Of a stretch of DNA of 64,000 bases, positions 32,771-44,395 are shown in pieces (positions within the stretch are counted from its first letter, which is position 1; each line of letters begins with the position of its first letter). Location: the NCBI GenBank assembly GCA_954871525.1, contig OX940869.1, positions 11,245,001 to 11,309,000 on the forward strand, in the 5' to 3' direction. The stretch comes from Parietaria judaica. Lineage: Eukaryota > Streptophyta > Magnoliopsida > Rosales > Urticaceae. The translations under genes and the position numbers were made by a program. The notes under the pieces are model-generated. The model made no database searches. It was not told where the DNA came from and saw nothing but the letters and a program-made list of their open reading frames with translations.

Positions 32771-35332
32771 CGTGGCAGATTTTAATTCACATTTTCAAAT
32801 ATTGTTGTATTTGACAGAAATTAAGTTGTTTTTTAAATTGTTATTTCAACACTTAAATAATTAAGTTAATAAAAAAAATAATTAAACATTGTAAATTGTT
32901 CAAAGAAATTATAAAAACCTAATACAACAAAAACTAATCATAGTAAATTGTTCAAAAATAAAAAAAATAATAACATAATTTAAAATTGTTCAAGAAAAAA
33001 TAACAAAATAACAGTTCCTCATGCGTCTTCGTCAATTCCGTCTTCGTGGTGGCCGCCTGCATTGCCGGATCCGCCTGCGTCACCGGGAAAGGGATAATAG
33101 TCGGGATACCTCGCTGGCCAAACCGGAGCTGGATACGGATTTGGTGGCTGGAAGTTTGGATCTTGAGCCATCCGGTAGCTGCGTTCGTAGCACATGTAGT
33201 TGTACATTTCCCGCTGACTGTGAGCCATAAACGCCCTCATGGGAATGTCATCATATGTAAACTGTTGCTCCGGTGGGGTGGCGCCAATCACAAGTGGTTG
33301 GAGCCTAGGTGGCGCTTCAAGCACCGATGGCTTCAGACTCCTTATCCAAGCCTCATCAAAATTACCTCCTTTGGGAAACGTGATTTCGCGATCATATGCC
33401 TCGACCTAAACAATCAAATTCAATAAAATTTATTATCAATAAAATAACAACATTCAAGTTAATCAAATGATAGTTTAGTATTATATAACACTTACCCCGG
33501 CATTCATGCAAAGACCCGAAATAAGGAAAGGGAATCCCAATGAGCTCTTCTTGTGGTCGTAGTTGACGTGGTTCATGTGGTGGAAGATCTCCCGACCCAC
33601 ATCGATGTTCAACCCTTTTGCGCCGGCGTAGATAAGCTTCAGAAAATCGAACTGAAGCTCCGTGAAGTGAAGATGCGGGTAAAGATGGAAACCGAAGAAG
33701 TACATCCAAATTTTCCCGATCTAAGACAACTGGCTCTTCTCAAGGCGTGATTCCCCAGCTCTTGAATGCCATTGCACACCGGGCTGCGCAATCGTTGCAT
33801 CGATGTCGTCGTAAAATGCCTTGTCCAACTCGACCTCAGCACCCGGGTAATGGTTGTGCTCATCCTCCTCTACGCTATAATTCGGAGTGCCACAGTAGGC
33901 ATTTATGACCTCCGGACTGATGGGAACGCGCACATTTCAAACAATCACGAACCCGTCCTTGACGTTGTCAGGGAGGGCCGCATAGAATTCGAGGACCATG
34001 CTTGTGTACGCCGTGTTCTTTGGCTCGAGCATATAATTTAGCCAACCCCGGCGTTGATAATTGGCGTTGACGAGGTCATTCACCGCATTTGAAGCGATCG
34101 GTAATTCGGTGAAACCACGCTCAGAGCAAAGTTTCCGCGTGCATATCTTCGCGTAACGGTTCTTTGCCGGTTCCGTCATTAAGGGCATATGCGGCGACGG
34201 AGGCGGAGGAACCGTTTCATTGAAAAAAATATAGCATATATTCATTTCACGGAATTCAAACCAAAACATAAACTAAATTTTAAAACCAAAATATATTCGC
34301 ATTAATTAAAAATCGGCCTAATCACAATTCCTAAACAAAATTAATTAACAATTTCAAAACCTAATCACAATTCACAACTCCTAAACCTAATCACAATTCA
34401 CAATTTCAAAACCTAATCACGATTCACAATTCCAAAACCTATGCACAATTTCAAAACCTAATCACAATTCACAATTCCTAAACCTAATCACAATTAACAA
34501 TTCCAAAACCTAATCACAATTTCAAAACCTAACCACAATTCACAATTCCTAAACCTAATCACAATTCACAATTCTAAAACATACTCACAATTTCAAAGCC
34601 TAATCAAATTCACAATTTCAAAATCATAAAATCGCATAAAATCCAAACCTAATCGCATAAAATCATTAAAAAAAACCCCAAAGCATTATTCAACCCTAAA
34701 AATCGATAAATCCTAAAAATTCAAGCAAAAACACCAAGAGATCATGCCTAACCTTTGGACGGCGGGCGACGGCAAGCGACGGCGGGAAACGGCGGGCGAA
34801 GGCGGGCGACGGCGAATGGGTCGAGGTCGCGGCGGCGAGCGAAGGCAAGAGAGAGAAAGAGAAATTTAGGGTTCGTGCGAAATGAGGGACTTCGGCTCCT
34901 GTTTGGGTAAAAACACGACTCTCGCCGCGGAAAACTTAAATTCGCCGCGGCGAGTCACCCCAACGACAGTAAAAAGTGTCGTTGGACATGAAGGTCGTTT
35001 TCCATCCCGACGACACTAATGTATGCGTAGTTGGAAACATAACCCGCCGCGGCAACATAATATTCGCCGCGGCATATATTTGAATTTTCAACCCCTCCAG
35101 ACGACACTCATATATTTGCGTAGTTGAACACCATTCGCCGCGGCAAATATTAAGTTGCCGCGGCGAATACATGATTCCGACGACACATAAAAATTTGCGT
35201 CGTCGGAATTCTATTTTTTTTTTTAACTCCGACTACGCATAATATTTTCCATCGTCGAATATATGATTCCAACGACGCTTTTTGTCTTGCGTAGTGGAAG
35301 CTCCGTAGTATAATCTCATATTTGTAGTAGTG
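32588..35332 (-). repeat. Outer inverted block of the CACTA palindrome (right side)
   Basis: Inverted match of 19400-22245. It has a 102-bp deletion relative to the left arm (the segment corresponding to about 20510-20617). Confidence 0.9.
33019..34269 (-). pseudogene. CACTA ORF1, PF20167-like protein (right copy)
   Basis: Inverted twin of 20525-21814. The 102-bp deletion removes the 3' splice site of the leader intron, the start codon and about 30 residues, so the frame now begins MFWFEFREMNICYIFFNETV. A CGA to TGA change just before the NVRVPISPEV block adds a stop (near 33934). The TAG after EKSQLS is shared with the left copy. The last exon (33324-33019) is intact. It cannot make the full protein. 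Confidence 0.75.
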
Positions 35333-35510
35333 AGAAACTCAGCCCCGATGAGCCACCCGAACCACCCAACGAAGCATGCTTGAATTCGAGGACGAATTCT
35401 TTCCGACCCGGTGAGAATGATGCGGGCATAAAGCGTCATTTGAAACACCTGAAGCCCAACGCCGCAACCCCGAATTCAAGGACGACTTCTTTCTATCCCG
35501 GAGAGAATGA
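35333..35510 (+). repeat. 3' end of a Ty3/gypsy element: two polypurine/LTR-start copies
   Basis: GAATTCGAGGACGAATTCTT..CCCGGTGAGAATGATGCGGG at about 35388-35430 and GAATTCAAGGACGACTTCTT..CCCGGAGAGAATGATGCGGG at about 35472-35515 are near copies 84 bp apart. They read like the LRT(N/T)SF.PGENDA end of a gypsy pol frame followed by the polypurine tract and the LTR start. The pol body is absent. Confidence 0.65.
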
Positions 35511-36234
35511 TGCGGGTACAATCCATTCCGAGAGGCGCTTGGAAGGAAAATCCCGGAAGATTGGAACGCGAGTTAGGACGAGGCATTCCGAGAAGAAGAG
35601 GCGCTCCGAGAGGCAACCCGGAAGAAAGTTCGGAGAAGGGGTTCCGCGAGAGACCCAACTTTGACCGGCCATATCTTTTCACTCGAGCGTCTTATTTGCG
35701 CAAATTGCATATCAAATCGAAGCTCAGGATGTTCACTACAAGACCATGGGAGGATTTCTGCCAAAACTGGATCTAAAGGGACTGAAAACGCTGACTTCGT
35801 CTTTTGAACGGAAATTTTATTGTGTTTAAGTTTTATGTCGTTTGCTTTATTTTGTTGTCATTTTATTTTTAAGAAACTACATGTCATTTTGTATTAGGTT
35901 TTCTTGATGCACTATATAAGCATCTCTTGTGTCTTGTAAGAGAGAGAGTTTGAATGAATGAAAAAAATGAAACTTTGTGTTTCTTTCCCCAAATCCGAGA
36001 GCCTCGTGAGCGAGCGTCGAGTTTGATGCCTAAGAGCCGGTATTCGTGCGCGAATCAACGGTGATTGGATGCCCGGAGTCTAGCATTCGTGCGTGAATCA
36101 ATAGGCGAAGGAAGGTTCTTTGATCGGGTATTCGTGTGCCGAATCAACGATCAAGATCAACTATCCGGTAACTTTATCTATCAATTTTAGTTTCTAGATC
36201 GACCATCGATCTTTTGTATTTTTCCGCTGCATCA
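35511..36234 (+). repeat. Ty3/gypsy LTR, plus orientation
   Basis: 724 bp, from TGCGGGTACA after the polypurine tract to TGCATCA at 36234. A TATA-like CTATATAAG is at 35912-35920. Its 3' four fifths match the minus-strand copy at 11910-12499, and its first part matches 37388-37640 (minus). The 5' flank is the pol remnant. Beyond 36234 no primer-binding site is recognisable. Confidence 0.75.
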
Positions 36235-36720
36235 GCATGCCGCATGTCGCATATACCGCATTTTTCGCATGGGCATACCGCATGCCGATGAGGTTTTCGA
36301 CGCATATTTGGTAAAAATATTTGAGTATTTAAGCAAGATATTTATATAGGTTCAAAACTACATATTTAATACATATAATTGTATACAACAAACACATTTG
36401 TAACTTAAATATGTAGGTGAAATGTATAATATTAAGTCACTTTATTAGTTGAAGTGTATAATATTAAGTCAAATTATTATGTGAAGTGAATATGTATGTT
36501 AATTAAGTGTGTAATATTAAGTGAATATGCATGTTAATTATATATGTATGTTAACAAATTTAATATTAGTTGAAGTGTATAATATTAAATGAATATGTAT
36601 ATTAAGTGTATATGTATGTTAGGTGAAGTTAATATGTATGTTAAGTGTATAATATTATTTGAAGTGTATAATATTAAGTTAAATTATTAGGTGAAGTGTA
36701 TAATTATTTTTGCCGAAAAT
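36235..36720. repeat. Low-complexity block: GCATGCCGCATG units, then AGTGTATAATATTAAGT repeats
   Basis: 36235-36300 contains several GCATGCCGCAT/TACCGCAT units. 36415-36700 is an array of short units around GAAGTGTATAATATTAAGT and GAATATGTATGTTAA. No coding sequence is visible. Confidence 0.6.
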
Positions 36721-36956
36721 TTAATTGGTATTTTTGCCGAAATCTACCAAAAATATAATTTTGTGCGAAATTCCAACCATTTTTTGCAATTTTTACTCAC
36801 AAAAACGAAAAACGATATTCCACCCATGTGCCCATGCGAATTTCGCGAAAAACGGTAAAAATCCAGCAAAGCGAAAGGATTTTCCTTTCGCATATCCTCG
36901 AAAAACGAAAATCGGTCGATATTTCCATGGAAAATCAGGAAATTTAACACCTTGAG

Positions 36957-38230
36957 ATAAGCTCAAACATGAGATTTTTCTTATCTCAAATTTTCCATCA
37001 CGTGGTTTTGATAAGATAAACCGATTTATTTAATTACTTGTCATAACTTTTATCATGACTAACATTAATTAATATATAACTAGGAAAAATGTCAATACTT
37101 AGTAGGGCAGCTAATGTTGAGGAGGTGAAGATTTCTTGCTGCACAAAGTAAAACTATATCTGTCCTTGGAAGCTGATTTTGTGGAGATGAGGGTTGCAAG
37201 AATGTGACATGTGTATTTGGTTTACATGGAAAACAATCTGGTAAATAAAAACTTAGGCACTTAGTACATATCGTGAACGTAAATACGTTAACATTAATAT
37301 CATCACTATTCTAAGCTTTATGTTAGACATAGGAATGTGTATTTTTACACTAATATTCATTGGGAATTAATAAGACATAACGGGTATTACACTCACGGAA
37401 GCCCTTCTCTGAACTTTCTTCTGGGTTCGCCTCTCGGAGCGTCTCTTCTTCTCGGAACGTCTCGTCCTAACTCGCATTCCAATCTTCCGGGATTTTCCTT
37501 CCAAGCGTCTCTCGGAACATCCATGAGTTATGCCCGTATCATTCTCTTCGGGATAGAAAGAATTCGTCCTCAAATTCAGGGCTGTACCGTCGGGCTTCGA
37601 GTGTTTCAAAGTACACGCTTTAGGCCCTCATCAGTTATGCAGACCGAGAGTGGTGTAGAACTTAAAACAATACGCTTTTCTTATAATAGGCTTAAAGATG
37701 AGATTTGCCTTATATCAAATCTTTCCTCACGTCATGGATATGACTTTGATAAGATATGACCATCTGTTTATTTTACTTGTCACAACTTTTATCAACAATA
37801 AACATTGTTTTAGAGTCACCAATAAACATTATTTAATATTTAACTAGGGACAAGTCAAAGCCTACGGTATGCTTTAGCAGCTAACACAAGGAGGTGAAGA
37901 TCTCTTTCTGCACAAAATCAAACTAGATCTTGCAAGCTGATTTTGTGGAGATAAGGGTTACAATGACGCGACATATGTATTTTGGCTTTCCATGGAAACA
38001 AATATGGCAAACAAGACTTAGGGACTTAATATATATACGTTGTGAGTGTAAATACGTTAACACCAATATCATCATTATTCTAAGATTGGGATTATGGATA
38101 TCACTGTACCCCTAAGCGTATATGTCAATCAAAATCACATATATACGGGAAACGTTTGTATGGAGCATAATCCTATAAAAAGAAAGAGATATAGAAATTA
38201 AGATGTATTTTTACACCAATGTTCATGGAA
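36957..38230 (+). repeat. Direct duplication of a segment of about 400 bp
   Basis: 36957-37387 and about 37690-38240 share, in order: ATGAGATTT.CTTAT, CATCACGT/CCTCACGTC, TTTGATAAGATA, ACTTGTCA.AACTTTTATCA, AGGAGGTGAAGAT, AAGCTGATTTTGTGGAGAT, TAAATACGTTAACA..AATATCATCA and a GACAT.A.GGGTATTA end. The first copy is followed by a gypsy LTR fragment. No ORF or domain is seen in either copy. Confidence 0.7.
37388..37640 (-). repeat. Gypsy LTR/polypurine fragment, minus orientation
   Basis: Read inverted, it contains GAATTTGAGGACGAATTCTT, CCCGAAGAGAATGATACGGG and AGACGCTTGGAAGGAAAATC. It then continues to GAAGAAAGTTC.GAGAAGGG.TTCCG, matching 35470-35655. The fragment stops after the first 130 bp of the LTR. 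Confidence 0.75.
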
Positions 38231-38320
38231 AATTAAGAAGACATGATGGGTATTATAAGCCACTTGGGCCCAATTCCCGATTTGGGTATTTCATGCAGCA
38301 TCTTCGTGCAAGTGGAAAAT

Positions 38321-38500
38321 TGTAGGAGTTTGTGACATAACTTCCCAAAGATTAGGTTACGATTAATTAGAGTACTAATTTTAACAATTGGGCTTGATTT
38401 AATATGACTCATAAAGCCCATTAATCATAAAACCCTATGCCTATAAATAAACATGATGAATCATACGAAAACCCTAAACATTCGTATTAGGCTAATCTCA
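38321..38500 (+). repeat. Copia LTR fragment
   Basis: A purine-rich GTGCAAGTGGAAAAT precedes TGTAGGAGTTTGTGAC, the same arrangement as the copia LTR start at 3461 (minus). It then shows the ATTGGGCTT..AAGCCCATTAATCAT block and a TATA-like CCTATAAATAAAC at 38440. Confidence 0.55.
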
Positions 38501-38730
38501 TGTTTGAGACAGAGAGAGAGAGAGAAAAATTTGCGATGGACTCCGGAACTCGCCGGTGCGTTTCGGGAACTTGCCGAAATGCTATGGAATCGTGCCGACG
38601 AACATTAGAGCTCGCCGATACGCAACAGAAACTCGCTGCGGCAACCGTACGAGATCGGATCTCTGAGATACGAAATAGGGTTATGCACAGTGATAGTGGT
38701 GTCGAACTTAAAGACAATACGCTTTCCCTA
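38500..38730 (+). repeat. GC-rich repeat A, copy 3
   Basis: The block GACTCCGGAACTCGCCGGTGCGTTTCGGGAACTTGCCGA.. to CTCGCTGCGGCAACCGTACGA closely matches parts of 11700-11790 and 19060-19200. A GAGAGAGAGAGAGA run precedes it. Confidence 0.6.
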
Positions 38731-38929
38731 TAGTAGGTTAATCCCACCATGTTATAATCGTGGGTGAGCTATTATTCCAACGAGGCGGCGAGGCTGCTTC
38801 TGACCTAGCTAGACGTGGTATTCCGTTAGTGACGTTGTGTACACGTTGTGATAGTCATCAATCTCCTGAGCCGCGAGGGCAAGAAATAGTAAGCTGTGAA
38901 GTCTCACATGGCCTGGGAAAGGGGATATG

Positions 38930-39194
38930 CAGATGAGACGTTCTCGAGACTGTGCATGTATGGTTGAAGAGGCCTAAAAGAATTGATTGGTACTACCTAT
39001 GTCAACAAGATGCATCTTCTTTTCGGTAGCTCGTTCAGCACTCCAAATATAAACATGCTTGGCTTGGAGCAATCCTGGATGGGTGACCTCCTGTGAGGTT
39101 TCTCGGGTAGCGTGCGAGTCAGGAGAAAGCATGCTGCAAAGATTTGTGTTGGCATGTGGGGACACTCATCAATTCAAGCAGATGGGGCGTTACA
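38930..39194 (+). mobile_element. Cassandra-type TRIM LTR with 5S rRNA-derived region
   Basis: The segment AACATGCTTGGCTTGGAGCA / ATCCTGGATGGGTGACCTCC is a 5S rRNA internal-promoter-like sequence. It is preceded by TTGGTACTACCTATGTCAAC..CTTTTCGGTAGCTCGTT and followed by a GTGTTGGCATGTGGGGACA block and the LTR end GGGGCGTTACA at 39194. This order is that of Cassandra elements, whose LTRs carry 5S promoter sequence. The 5' boundary is uncertain and no second LTR is visible. It is not a functional 5S gene because the first half of 5S is missing. Confidence 0.72.
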
Positions 39195-39423
39195 CACGTA
39201 AAGGCCGAACATTTGGGCGACTCATGGTCCAAGGCGGCGGTGATGCTTTAATCTCTAGTGGAAGCTTGGAAATCCGATTCATTGAAAAGCTTAAGGATTC
39301 GTCTAGAGAACTTATTGTCACTGTGTAAGTTTTAATTATATCGAGTTATCTAGATCAAAATATTCGAGGATTCAAAGAATTTCCGGTGTGATGAGAATAT
39401 CCTGGAAACTCGGATTGTACTAC

Positions 39424-39961
39424 TGATGCAGCGGAATTTAATAATTTTGTGTCCACATCCAAGAACACAAAACGAAGAACAAGCGATCGTGCTCGCATCC
39501 ACGAACACAATCAAAACTCTAACAAATTCACGTCCTCCACGTAAACAATCAGAGTAACTCAAGATCAACTAGAACAAGAGTGAATTTTGGTGAGCAAATA
39601 GACGCTCGTTTTCTGGTATTTTCATTCAAATTTCAAAACTGATCAAAAAAAAAAACAAAGGTTCGTACCTTATAATAAAGAAAGAAAACAGTTGAACTAT
39701 TCTCCCTAAATAAGTGCAACTATCTCTAAATAAAAGGGAATTAAAAAAAAACTAAGTCAGAGAACGTGTGCCACACGTGTGAAAAAGCATACTACGAACG
39801 CCGTGTCTTCTCCACCGCGACTTCCGTGGTTCCCCAGTTCCAGCCACTTTTTTGAGCCGCAACGCGGTGTTTTCGCCGCGCCATTTCCGGTTTGATCACT
39901 GGACAAATTTTCATCGCTCTTTTCACCGTGCTGTACCAGCTCTGTTTCCGGTGCTCCGTCA
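39424..39961 (-). repeat. 3' LTR of the gypsy element
   Basis: 538 bp; near copy of 44396-44955. The polypurine tract (minus-strand CCCGGGGAGAA, 39962-39972) adjoins it. It lacks the short CACGTGTGAATAA.. insertion seen near 44737-44790 in the other LTR. Confidence 0.88.
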
Positions 39962-42780
39962 TTCTCCCCGGGTAAGAAAAAATTTGTCCCCGAATTTTCA
40001 TCATCATCGGCATAAGGAACCAAATGTTTGATGTTGAAGATGCTTGCAATACGGATGTGTGGAGGAAGTTTAAGACGATAAGCATTGGAATTAATCTTCT
40101 CCACAATTTCCATTAGGCCAATCCTACGTGTAGCAAGTTTGTTGTAGTCCAAGGAATTGAACCGAACTTTTGTGAGAACAACCCACACTTTGTCTCCAAC
40201 ATTAAATTCCAGAGATCGTTTCTTCGTGTCTACAACAGCTTTATATTTAGTTGTCGCAACCTCCATGTTTTTACGAACAACTTTGTGTATATCTTGCAAA
40301 GACGAGACAAAATCTTTGGCTCTGGCATGAATAATGGCATTCTTGGGCAATGGCAGAAGGTCTAGAGGACCTTTTGGTAGAGTACTGTACACCACCTGGA
40401 ATGGATTGTAACTCGTACTCTTGTTATTAGTGTGATTATATGCGAATAAGGCTTGACAAAGTTTGAGATCCCAACTTTTAATGTTTTCACCAACCAAGCA
40501 TCGAAGCATGTTACCCAAAGATCGATTGACAACTTCGGTCTGTCCATCCGTCTGAGGGTGATAAGCGCTGCTAAACTTCAAACTTGTGTTGACCATTTTC
40601 CATAAGCTTCTCCAAAAGTGGCTAAGAAATTTTGTATCACGATCTGACACAATAAAATTAGGCAAGCCATGGAGTTTGTAAACTTCACGAAAAAAGAGTT
40701 GTGCCACATTAACCGCATCAGCCGTTCGTTTGCAACGAATAAAATGCGCCATTTTAGAGAAAGGGTCAACCACTACGAAGATTGAATCGTGACCCTTTTG
40801 TGTACGAGGAAGTCCTAATACGAAGTCCATGCTCAAGACTACCCATAGTTGTTCAGGAATGGGCAGAGGCAAGTAAAGTCTGGCATTTGACGTTGTCCCT
40901 TTGGAGGTTTGACAAACACGGCAATGATGGACAAATCGTTCAACTTCCTTACGCATCGTAGGCTAATAGTATGAAGCTTGAATCTACTTGAGCGTTTTGT
41001 CACGACCCGTATGTCCTTCACTGTGCAGTTCTTGGATAATTTTTAAGCACATACTACAATCTGGGATACATAATTGATTCTGTTTGAACAAGAACCCTTG
41101 CACCAGTTCATAGGTTGTATATTCACCAGCTTTGGTTATTTCCCACACATCAGAAAAAGAACTATAAGTGGCATATAGTTTTGGAACAAAATCAAGTCCA
41201 GGTACATCAACTCTTAGTTCGACAAGCAAGCTACGCTTTCGACTTAGCGCATCGGCGACTTTGTTCGTTACTCCCGACTGGTGCTTGAAAACGAACGTAA
41301 ACCCTTCAAGAAAATCCACCCATTTAGCGTGTCGTGAACAGATTTTGTCTTGGCGATGGAGGTGTTTTAGGTCCTCGTGATCGGTGTACAGTACAAATTC
41401 TTTTTGGAACAAATAGTGCCTCCAATGCTTTACGGCTTGAACCACGACGTAGAACTCCACATTATACGTGCTATAACGAAGTTTAGCGCCCGATAACTTC
41501 TCGCTATAGAACGCTACAAGTTTCCCATTTTGGCTCAAAACTGCACCAATCCTGACCTTGGATGCATCAGCGTGTAGCACAAACGGCTGTGTGAAATCAG
41601 GTAGTATCAAAATCGGGGATGTCGTGACCTTTGATTTGATTAAGTCGAATGTCGTGGCTGCTTCTTGTGTCCAACATAATTTTTTATCTTTCAAGCATGA
41701 AGTAATAGGTGCCATAATGGTGCTAAAGTGAGGGATAAAATGCCTATAAAAAGATGCAAGATCATGGAAACTTCGCACATCAGTAATTGACTTAGGAGTG
41801 GGTCAATTTTGAACAGGCGTTATCTTTGACTTGACAACTTTTAACCCATCCGCCGACACAACATAACTCAAAAAAAGTACCTCGCTTGTCCTGAAGACAC
41901 ATTTTTTAGTAGCCGCATAAAACCGTTCCTTGCGCAAAACTTGTAGTACTTCACGTAAGTGCTGGAGGTGCTCATCTAAGTTGGAACTATAAATGAGGAT
42001 GTCGTCGAAATAAACGACAACACACTTTCCAATAAAAGGTCGAAGAATTTGGTTCATTACCCGCATGAAGGTACTTGGTGTATTGGACAGCCCGAACGGC
42101 ATCACAAGCCATTTAAACAAGCCTTCACGAGTCTTGAATGTCGTTTTCCACTCATTGCCCATGCGGATTCTGATTTGGTGATACCTGCTTTTTAAATCCA
42201 GCTTGGTGAATATCCTGGCTCCACTCAATTGATCTAGCAAATCATCAAGTCGCAGAATAGGAAAACGATACCTTACTGTGATCTTATTGATCGCTCGACT
42301 ATCAACACACATGCGCCACACACCTTCTTTCTTCGGCGTTAACAAAGCAGGGACTGCACAAGGACTCAAACTTTCTCTTACGTGTCCTTTTGAGATTAAC
42401 TCTTCGAGTTGTCTCTGTAACTCTTCATGCTCGGAAGGACTCATGCGATAATGAGGTCGATTCGGTAGTGTCGCTCCAGGTACAAGGTCAATATGATGTT
42501 GAATATCCCGCAGCGGAGGCAGCTCGGTTGGTAATTCCTTTAGGAATACATTACGGAATTCAGCAATTAGTTCCGTAGCCTCCTCAGGTACATGTGTACA
42601 TCCTTGGGTCTCTTTGCTTACTAGTACAAAAACGACACCAGAGTCTTGGACCTCTTGATCAAATTGTGCAATTGTAAGCAACGATGGATTACTCAGTTTC
42701 GTTTGTTCCTGCATGTCTGATTTCTTTGGCAATAATATCAACTTAATGCCTTGAGCATAAATGTATATGTTTTCTCTTTA
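39962..42780 (-). pseudogene. Ty3/gypsy pol: reverse transcriptase, RNase H, integrase
   Basis: All parts lie in one frame. RT (42741-41806) shows [55 protein letters not shown] and the catalytic [12 protein letters not shown] stop at 41803-41805 follows. RNase H (41778-40987) has LHADASK..IGAVLSQ, YSEKLSGAKLRYSTYNVEFY, TDHEDLKHL and ADALSRKR. A TAG at 40984-40986 and another shortly after break the HH-CC finger region. Integrase (40956 onward) shows HHCRVCQTSKG, then the DDE residues in LSMDFVLGLP, VSDRDTKF and YHPQTDGQTEVVNRS. The frame ends with ASIFNIKHLVPY and NFFLPGENDGA just before the polypurine tract. I see no chromodomain. The lineage (CRM/Reina-like or other) cannot be settled by eye. 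Confidence 0.9.
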
Positions 42781-43195
42781 CCACTGTGAGTAACATCACG
42801 GTCATATAGTCATGGTCTTCCCAATAAAACATGGCATGCATCCATAGGAATAATATCACACCAAATTCTATCTTTGTAATGACTACCAATTGAAATGGGA
42901 ACTAATGCACGTTTAGAAATCGTCACCTTTTTTTCTTGTTACATCCACGCCAGTTTGTACGGTCTCGGGTGTGACTCGGGTTGTAATTGGAGTTTCTGAA
43001 CCGCTTCTAGCGCAATAAGGTTCTCACAGCTTCCTCCATCAATGACGAACTTGCATACTTTTCCCGAAATGGTACAAGTTGACTGAAAGATGCTCCGTCT
43101 CCGCCAATCTTCTTCGTCAACTCGAGGCGCTAGGAATGATAGACCATCAGAGCGAGGCTAACATCACCAGAAACAAACTCCTCTCATGATTCTGG
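42781..43195 (-). pseudogene. Ty3/gypsy protease region
   Basis: On the minus strand around 43090-43010 the text translates as TCTISGKVCKFVIDGGSCEN followed by LIALEAVQKL. This is the aspartic protease of gypsy elements with active-site D-G-G. Stops and a probable frame change separate it from gag and RT. Confidence 0.75.
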
Positions 43196-44357
43196 TTATT
43201 CGTCAGAACGATGCTCATCGTCGGTATCTTTGTCTTCATTTCCCTCTTCCACCTCGGCAAGAAGAACTCGTTTTCCACCCTTTATGCAGTCACGTTCACG
43301 ATGTCCCAATTCTACACAACCAAAACATTTGAGATTGTTTCCCACACTTGGTTTGTTGAATGATGGTGTAGCTTGTGGCTTTGAGTTTGGATTAGCTACT
43401 GCAGATCGGTTTCCGCTCGCATATATTCCCGGCCCACCACCACGAGAACTCCCTTCAGGTGTATTATTTGAGATACCCAAACTGCGAGAAAAATTAGAGA
43501 CGCCGGCGCTCGGTCGTCGTTGTTGCTTTTCGACTTGTAAGGCTTGTTGGTGAGCGGAAGAGACTAACACGGGATCAAGAATATTTACAATATCTTGAAT
43601 CTGTATCTTAAGGCCCTCCTATGTACCTCGCCACCATTTGGTCTTCAGTTTCTTGAAGCTCATTCCTGATCATGAGTTGGTAAAATTCCGTGGTGTACTC
43701 GTCCACTGAACGAACTCCTTGCTTTAGTGACTGTAGTTTCAGGTACATGATGCGTTGAAAATTATATGGGAGAATATTTCCACGCATGTGCTTCTTTAGT
43801 TTCTCCCATGAATTGATTTTTGGCTTGCCCAAGCGACTTCGACTCAGCTTTAATTGTTGCCACCATGCTATCGCTCTGTTTCGGAATCTGGTTGCTACAA
43901 GGGACACTCTTCTATCTTCTGGTACGTCTTTAAATTCAAGGATGTCTTCGACCGCCGCAATCCAATCCAAAAATTCTTCAGGTTGTAGACTTCCATGGAA
44001 TTCAGGAATCTCCGTGCGCATCCCGGATTCCCAATAACGCCGGTCTTCATTTTCCCTAGGTCGGTGTTGTTGTTCACGCATCCTCGCACGATCTCAGGGC
44101 TGCTCTTCGGCGTCTCCAAAATCGTCATAAATCGGGTTCCTTATCGTTTTCGGGATGGGTCTGCGATTAAGGTCATGATTATTGTGACCAACAAAGACCT
44201 ATGATACATGTTGTGTAATGCGGGCAATAACTGCTTCCATCCGATCGTTGAACATTCCCTCGATCTGGGCTTCAAGTCGCTGTTCTAGCCTCGCAAACTC
44301 CTCTTGGACGAAGATCTCATCAAGCGGTCCCTCCACTGGTTGTTTTCTCGGCGGCAT
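43196..44357 (-). pseudogene. Ty3/gypsy gag with CCHC zinc knuckle
   Basis: The start is ATG at 44357 (MPPRKQPVEGPLDEIF), 24 bp after the primer-binding site. Two in-frame stops follow before the retrotransposon gag domain (44081-43611: [60 protein letters not shown]). After a stop and frame change, 43570-43199 holds a serine- and proline-rich linker. It also holds the knuckle CFGCVELGHRERDC (CX2CX4HX4C) and an acidic tail. Gag would package element RNA; this copy cannot make the full protein. Confidence 0.85.
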
Positions 44358-44380
44358 GATTAAATCCAAGAGCTAACGCA

Positions 44381-44392
44381 GCTCTGATACCA
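44381..44392 (-). other. Primer-binding site (initiator tRNA-Met type)
   Basis: The minus strand reads TGGTATCAGAGC three bases inside the 5' LTR end. This is the usual complement of the plant initiator tRNA-Met 3' end. Confidence 0.85.
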
Positions 44393-44395
44393 AAC

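Larger units (their letters stand above)
19400..35332 (-). mobile_element. CACTA (En/Spm) transposon with giant inverted duplication
   Basis: Both outer ends read inward as CACTACTACAAATATGAGAT (at 19400 on plus, at 35332 on minus). The element spans 15,933 bp. The right side (35332 down to 24939) holds ORF1, the Tnp2 transposase and a Transposase_24-like ORF, in that order on the minus strand. The left side repeats ORF1 and the Transposase_24-like ORF in inverted orientation but lacks the transposase. Subterminal CCGCGGC motifs crowd near both ends, as expected of CACTA binding sites. The 3-bp flanks differ (CCA at left, AGA at right), so this is not a simple insertion of one element. Confidence 0.9.

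Noticed and set aside
39030..39120. A 5S rRNA gene
   Set aside because: Only the internal promoter-like half is present and it is embedded in a Cassandra-type LTR.
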